64,000 nucleotides of DNA from Mojavia pulchra JT2-VF2 (GTDB lineage Bacteria; Cyanobacteriota; Cyanobacteriia; Cyanobacteriales; Nostocaceae). The stretch is taken from positions 103,112 through 167,111 of the forward strand of contig JAHHHN010000014.1 in the NCBI GenBank assembly GCA_019359325.1. The letters run 5' to 3'. The notes under the pieces are model-generated. The model saw only the letters and a program-made list of their open reading frames with translations, was not told the origin of the DNA and searched no databases. Below, piece by piece: positions 59,371 through 64,000 of the stretch (position 1 is its first letter; every line of letters begins with the position of its first letter). The translations under genes and the position numbers were made by a program.

Positions 59371-61587
59371 CTAGACAAGTTGAGGAGCTTGTTGTCGGAT
59401 AGGCACTTGAATTATGAATTTAGTGCCTTCCCCAAGGCTAGAAAAACATTGCAATTTTCCACTATGTTTCTCCGTAATGATTTGGTAGCTGATTGCCATA
59501 CCCATGCCTGTTCCTTTACCTACAGGCTTGGTAGTGAAAAATGGATCGAAGATACGCTTTTGAACAGATTCTGGCATTCCTTGTGCGTTATCAGCGATCA
59601 CAATTTCTACCAATTGTGAATCAACTACTGAAGTGCGGATAGTAATCTGACTGGGATTTTCTTGTATCTGTTGATAAGTGCGTTTGATATCTACCTCATC
59701 AAAGGCATCCATTGCATTTACCAGAATATTCATCAATACTTGGTTGAGTTGACCAGGATAGCATTCCACTTGCGGCAAGTTGCCATAATCTCGAATAACT
59801 TCGATTGTTGGACTGTCTGGTTTGTCTTTGAGGCGGTGTTGCAGAATTAAGAGAGTACTTTCGATGCCTTCATGAATATCAACTGCCTTAAATTCCGCTT
59901 CATCCATACGCGAAAAATTCCGCAACGATAGCACAATGTTACGAATCCTCTCAGTCCCCATTTTCATTGAAGACAGCATCTTCTGTAAATCTTCGATAAG
60001 AAATTCAAGATCAATTTCCTCTGCTAATGCTTCAATTTCTGGGTCATGGCTAGAATGGCGTTCTTGGTAGAGATAAATCATCTCTAACAAGTTTTGAGTA
60101 TACTCATCCAAGTGAGTAATATTGCCGTGAATAAAGTTAACTGGGTTATTGATTTCATGGGCGATACCTGCTACCAGTTGACCCAGACTAGACATTTTTT
60201 CACTTTGAATTACTTGTGCTTGGGTACGCTGCAATTCACTCAAAGCTGTTTTAAGTTCAAAAGTCCTTTCTTCGACTCTCGCTTCTAGTTCTGCATTACT
60301 GTTTTCTAAAGCAATAAAGGATTCGCGCAATTGCCCTGCCATATGATTAAAAGAATGGGCAAGGGCGTTGAGTTCCTGTATGTTGCCCTCTGTGATTGTC
60401 TGGTCTAAGTCGCCGGCTGCCATTGCCTGACTTGCCTGGTTCAGGCGCAGGATGGGATGCGCAATCCAGCGTCCGGTAAAAATACCACTCGTCGTTGCCA
60501 CTACCAGCGCCCCAAAACAAAGTAAGATAGTAGTTAGGGTATTAGCATTGATTTGTGACATGAAGGCGCTTTGCGGGATGCTGGTGACAACCAGCCAGTC
60601 CAAGCCATATTGGTCGCGCCAGGGAGCAATATGCACATTATAATGTTCTCCCTGAAAATTGGCTTGAAGTTCTTGGGTATTAGTGATGGTCTGAAGGTTG
60701 GGAATGCTTTGCTGAAGCTGTTTAGCAATACCTTGCACAACTTGATTAGGGCTGTCTGTTGCTTTGAGGCGTTTAATTTCGTTCTTGGTTACAGTAAAAG
60801 GCTGCTCCTGGCAGGAATTGGCAACCAACATACCATCCCGCTCTATAATAAACACTTGTCCAGAGCGACTGATATTTAATGTTCGCAAAAATTCGCTCAG
60901 TTTCAATAGATGAATGTCAACCCCCACCACGCCAATGAGCTTTTTACTAGCGTCATAAACTGGGCTACCTGCTGATGCCGCAATATAGGGAGGATAGGCA
61001 GGATCGTAGTAGGTGTAGATCCGAGTCCAGATCGGTTTCCCGGCTTTAACGGGTTCAATGTATATAGGTTCATTGAGGGTATCCCATGTAGCGGTAGACA
61101 AGAGTTGAGTACGGTTGCCATCGTTGTCTGCCAAGTAAGTTGTCGAATTTTTCGGCAGGCTAGGTGTTTTGGTGGTGTTGTCGTCGATAGTAACCGTTTT
61201 GCCATCATAGCGAGCGGCTCCAGCTCCTTCCCCAGTTGCTAGGTTCAAGCTGATGTAGGTCAGGTCATAGGCTTGCATTTGATGCCAGAAATATTTGCCA
61301 ACAGTTTTACGATCTCGCACATTCAGTAATCCCATGCGAATTGCATCGGCATTAATCTGGATGACTTGATGCGGAATTGACAGGTAGGCATCCAAATGGT
61401 GATCTATCTCACTACTGGTTCGCTCCATCAACTGCTTTGACAAATCCTGAACCGCCTTCTCACCATTTTTAAACGACAAGTATCCCACCAGCCCTACTGC
61501 ACTAAACACTTGCACCACGAAAGGAACGATGAGGACAAGCTGTAATGGCAATGTCCAGAATTTGGTGGATGATGAACGGGTCTTCAT
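59371..61587 (-). CDS. Cache-HAMP sensor histidine kinase
   Basis: 738 residues from ATG 61587 (MKTRSSSTKFW); a frame to 61782 adds 65 residues without membrane character, so the later start is preferred. A first membrane helix (~residues 12-40), an extracellular double Cache sensor (~45-370, with VGVDIHLLKLSEFLRTL), a second helix (LTTILLCFGALVVATTSGIF), HAMP (HPILRLNQASQAMAAGDLD), a coiled coil, the H-box GIAHEINNPVNF and an HATPase domain (N-box NILVNAMDAFDE, DNAQGMP, FFTTKPVGKGTGMGMAIS). It phosphorylates a response regulator in response to a small extracellular ligand; no regulator is adjacent. Confidence 0.9.
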   Translation of the reverse strand: MKTRSSSTKFWTLPLQLVLIVPFVVQVFSAVGLVGYLSFKNGEKAVQDLSKQLMERTSSEIDHHLDAYLSIPHQVIQINADAIRMGLLNVRDRKTVGKYFWHQMQAYDLTYISLNLATGEGAGAARYDGKTVTIDDNTTKTPSLPKNSTTYLADNDGNRTQLLSTATWDTLNEPIYIEPVKAGKPIWTRIYTYYDPAYPPYIAASAGSPVYDASKKLIGVVGVDIHLLKLSEFLRTLNISRSGQVFIIERDGMLVANSCQEQPFTVTKNEIKRLKATDSPNQVVQGIAKQLQQSIPNLQTITNTQELQANFQGEHYNVHIAPWRDQYGLDWLVVTSIPQSAFMSQINANTLTTILLCFGALVVATTSGIFTGRWIAHPILRLNQASQAMAAGDLDQTITEGNIQELNALAHSFNHMAGQLRESFIALENSNAELEARVEERTFELKTALSELQRTQAQVIQSEKMSSLGQLVAGIAHEINNPVNFIHGNITHLDEYTQNLLEMIYLYQERHSSHDPEIEALAEEIDLEFLIEDLQKMLSSMKMGTERIRNIVLSLRNFSRMDEAEFKAVDIHEGIESTLLILQHRLKDKPDSPTIEVIRDYGNLPQVECYPGQLNQVLMNILVNAMDAFDEVDIKRTYQQIQENPSQITIRTSVVDSQLVEIVIADNAQGMPESVQKRIFDPFFTTKPVGKGTGMGMAISYQIITEKHSGKLQCFSSLGEGTKFIIQVPIRQQAPQLV

Positions 61588-61979
61588 AAGCTGGAAACCT
61601 GAGTACATTTTGAAGGCTGCTGGCAAGGCTTTGAACTCATTGGAACCAGCATAAACTTTTGCCTTACTTAAGATAATTCCCCAAAAATTTCTAGCTTGAA
61701 CACAATTCGCTCTACTCTTAGGCACTTGCCAGAAATAAAATGTCCAGGTTAAATTGTTTGCTGAGTCTAAGCTCAATAGCACGCTTGTAAAGGCGAAATC
61801 TTGCGATTAACAAGGTGTTGGGGCTAAGGTATAGTGTTAGTAGGTATTTAATGGATGAGTGGCAAATAGAGCTTATGCGCTTCCTAATTTCTTAACCAGA
61901 TTGCCCTAAACTCCAAAACCAGTAATATCAACGAATTACACTTAACGAGCGTGCCATTCATGCCTAAGAGATTTAGCAT
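61588..61979. other. Intergenic region between NRPS and kinase genes
   Basis: 392 bases upstream of the kinase and downstream of the NRPS gene. It contains the rejected N-terminal extension of the kinase frame (61588-61782). No terminator or repeat was recognised. Confidence 0.35.
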
Positions 61980-64000
61980 TTAGTCAGGGAGAGGAGGTTC
62001 CAAAAAACCAGAGTGAATAAAATACGAAAAGTAAGTATTCAGTAGTTTATCGTCCACAGGTGGGCAGGTAATATTACTACCTACTAACCCAATAACTGTA
62101 TTGGAACTATCAAATTGCAGAGATTTTGGTTGAAAATAAAGTTCAGGAATTGACTGTTGCTGCTCCGGAAGCTTTTCAGATAAGAAAGATAAGAAGGGAT
62201 ATAAAGCATTTTCTGGCATATTTGGAACAAAAAATCTGACTTTAGAAAGCCAATCTTGAAAGGAAAGTTGTTGAATTGAATAACCAAAATTATGCATCCA
62301 ATTCACAAGCTGATTCCATGAAATAGATTGAGGATTAGAGACGTGAAATACTCTCTTATTAAGAGCTTTTTGTCTTGATAACCGGACAATCGCACGACTG
62401 ATATAATCAACGGGAACAATATCTACTGGCATATTCCAATCAGGTGCTAACCCTAGTTGAATACAGCCCTTGATCAGGCTGCGTAAAAAGTCGGAACGGT
62501 TACAAATTCCTGTTTGGCTGTGTCCTTCTATCCAAGTGGGACGATAAATAGCTGTGGGAATTCCTCGCTCATGAGCAAGCGTAACTAATTTTTCCGCAAC
62601 CCATTTGCTTTGTGTGTAACCGTAGAGACCATGCGGGCGATCAGCTTCCTGTTCTAAAATAACTTGCGTTTCAGTATAGGCAATTGGTGAAAAAACGCCA
62701 ACGGTAGAGAGGAAATGAATGGGTTTAATCTTTGTTTGACTTGCTAATCTCAGGACTTCTTGTGTACCTAAAACGTTCGCGGCTTTTAGCACAGAGTATG
62801 GATAAACAAAGTTAACTAATGCACCGTTGTGGTAGATAGTATCGATAGTTTCTGCCAAAGTTTGAAATTGTTCAGACGGCAACCCCAGCAGTGGTAGCGA
62901 TATATCGCCAATAACGGGAATAATTCTGGAGCTTCTATTTTGATCCCAAAGCTTGTAAGATTCCAGTATGCTTTTGATGCGTTGGTTACCTTCTTGAACA
63001 TCAGTAGCCCTGACCAAGCAATAAACCTTCGCCTGGGTTTGCTCAAGTAATTCGTGAAGCAAGAAAGCTCCCAAAAAACCTGTTGCACCAGTTAACAAAA
63101 CATTGGCTGGCTCAAAAACTAATTCTAATAATGCATTTTTAGAGTTAATTGTTGGATCTAAAATCGCTTCAGTTTGTAGATCGAGGGCAGGATGAATGGT
63201 TGATGCTACATCATCTCCGGCTTTTATTGCTGCAATGATTTTAGCTAGTTCTGCGATACTAGGAGCTATGAAAATATTTTGCAGGGACAACTCTATCTGG
63301 AATGTTTTTTGTACCTGGAAAAGCATTCGAGCTAACAGTAGAGAGTGTCCCCCCAAGTCAAAGAAGTTGTCATAAATTCCAACTTGTTCCAGTCCCAAAA
63401 TTCGAGTTGCGATCTGGGCTAATTGCTGTTCAACATAGTTACGAGGTGTAACAAAAGCTTCCTGTAGATCGGGTCTAACTCGGTTTGGTGCAGGTAATGC
63501 CCGGCGATCAACTTTGCCACTAGGCGTAATCGGTAAAGCTTCCATCACGACAAAGGCAGCAGGAATCATGTACTCAGGTAGTCTCTGTTTAAGGAAAGCA
63601 CGAAGTTGCGGTATTAAATTGAAAAGATTAACTGTCTGTTCGTTTTGAAGAGGATGATTAGCAAGTTTATTTTGAGTGGTTATTTCAGGGAGAGAATACT
63701 GTTGTAGTTGTCCAATCTGCGATGTAGCTGAAGAATTATTTTCAGACTCTTGTAACTTAAGACAAAGATAGGCAACTAAGCGCTTTTCACCAGGCTGATC
63801 CTCGCGGACTATGGCAACCGTTTCCTTAACGGCAGGATATTGGCTAAGTACATTTTCAATTTCTCCTAGCTCGATACGATAGCCGCGAATCTTGACTTGC
63901 TGATCTATGCGTCCTAAATACTCAATATTGCCATCAGCAAGATATCTTGCTAAATCACCTGTTTTATACAAGCGATCGCACTTGTTAAAAGGACTGACAA
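61980..64000 (-). CDS. Nonribosomal peptide synthetase, 3' part: adenylation end, carrier, thioester reductase
   Basis: The frame is open to base 64000, so the gene continues to the right; the visible ~673 residues are the C-terminus. Adenylation motifs A7 ([11 protein letters not shown]), A8 ([20 protein letters not shown]), A9 ([11 protein letters not shown]) and A10 ([11 protein letters not shown]) are followed by a carrier with [17 protein letters not shown]. The last ~400 residues are a thioester reductase: NADPH loop [16 protein letters not shown] and catalytic Tyr/Lys in [12 protein letters not shown]. The peptide is released as an aldehyde or alcohol rather than an acid. Nostocyclopeptide and aeruginosin/spumigin pathways use such endings; which product applies here is unknown. 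Confidence 0.92.
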   Translation of the reverse strand, partial: VSPFNKCDRLYKTGDLARYLADGNIEYLGRIDQQVKIRGYRIELGEIENVLSQYPAVKETVAIVREDQPGEKRLVAYLCLKLQESENNSSATSQIGQLQQYSLPEITTQNKLANHPLQNEQTVNLFNLIPQLRAFLKQRLPEYMIPAAFVVMEALPITPSGKVDRRALPAPNRVRPDLQEAFVTPRNYVEQQLAQIATRILGLEQVGIYDNFFDLGGHSLLLARMLFQVQKTFQIELSLQNIFIAPSIAELAKIIAAIKAGDDVASTIHPALDLQTEAILDPTINSKNALLELVFEPANVLLTGATGFLGAFLLHELLEQTQAKVYCLVRATDVQEGNQRIKSILESYKLWDQNRSSRIIPVIGDISLPLLGLPSEQFQTLAETIDTIYHNGALVNFVYPYSVLKAANVLGTQEVLRLASQTKIKPIHFLSTVGVFSPIAYTETQVILEQEADRPHGLYGYTQSKWVAEKLVTLAHERGIPTAIYRPTWIEGHSQTGICNRSDFLRSLIKGCIQLGLAPDWNMPVDIVPVDYISRAIVRLSRQKALNKRVFHVSNPQSISWNQLVNWMHNFGYSIQQLSFQDWLSKVRFFVPNMPENALYPFLSFLSEKLPEQQQSIPELYFQPKSLQFDSSNTVIGLVGSNITCPPVDDKLLNTYFSYFIHSGFLEPPLPD

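Noticed and set aside
1..64000. tRNA, rRNA, CRISPR arrays and intact transposase genes
   Set aside because: Scanned by eye and none found; only non-coding MITE-like elements were seen. A tRNAscan or CRISPR finder run was not possible.

Overview
The window comes from a filamentous, probably heterocyst-forming cyanobacterium (Nostocales). The evidence is the many copies of the HIP1 octamer GCGATCGC, short heptamer-type repeat tracts (for example 11722-11752 and 11081-11135), families largely confined to cyanobacteria (PxcA, a PedR-like regulator, the DUF6887/DUF6888 pair, DUF1400 hydrolase, cyanoexosortase, DUF6391), HetN-like ketoacyl reductases and a DevBCA-type exporter. No rRNA, tRNA or CRISPR array was seen. 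Coordinates and motifs come from reading the sequence; no database search was run.

Layout. 1-11.6 kb is mostly housekeeping: a TauE/SafE-like membrane protein cut by the left edge, an M28 peptidase, a DUF6888/DUF6887 mini-gene pair, a DUF1400 alpha/beta hydrolase, an acetyltransferase, a Pmp3-type peptide, SUI1, trpB, two CAP-domain paralogs (the first preceded by a duplicated leader), a ribonuclease D-like exonuclease and a rhodanese without its cysteine. 11.6-13.0 kb is a repeat-rich gap. 13-27 kb carries an OmpR-type regulator, a murein transglycosylase A, pxcA, a P-loop recombinase/AddB-like protein, a cyanoexosortase, msrA, a glycosyltransferase, a DUF6391 protein, a PedR-like regulator, a fructokinase, a HIRAN protein and sfsA.

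28.5-48.1 kb is the most interesting part: a co-directional set that looks like a lipid or glycolipid assembly and export locus. In order it has a fatty acyl-AMP ligase, an acyl carrier protein, an AurF/CylC-like diiron enzyme (candidate alkyl halogenase or oxygenase), a ketosynthase fused to a degenerate acyltransferase, a second carrier protein, an unrecognised 623-residue protein with a TubC-type docking domain, a HetN-like reductase, an MGDG-synthase-like glycosyltransferase, a second HetN-like reductase, a graveyard of decayed genes (glf, an MFS permease, a lipid-kinase-like fragment), an unrecognised candidate lipoprotein, and a DevB-DevC-DevA exporter. My inference is that a fatty acid is activated, loaded, modified on its alkyl chain, extended, reduced, glycosylated and exported, as a parallel to heterocyst glycolipid synthesis. 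The start of the set (ligase, carrier, diiron enzyme) has the order of cylA-cylB-cylC of the cylindrocyclophane pathway.

48.6-64 kb holds a seven-repeat SBBP beta-propeller protein, a minus-strand PQQ-type sugar dehydrogenase/SMP-30/DUF4380 group, a broken GAF gene, a PF10014 dioxygenase, a cupin-like protein, a TPR protein, a Cache-HAMP histidine kinase, and the 3' end of an NRPS ending in a thioester reductase that runs off the right edge. Palindromic MITE-like elements of two families and a dispersed 36-bp repeat lie between the genes.
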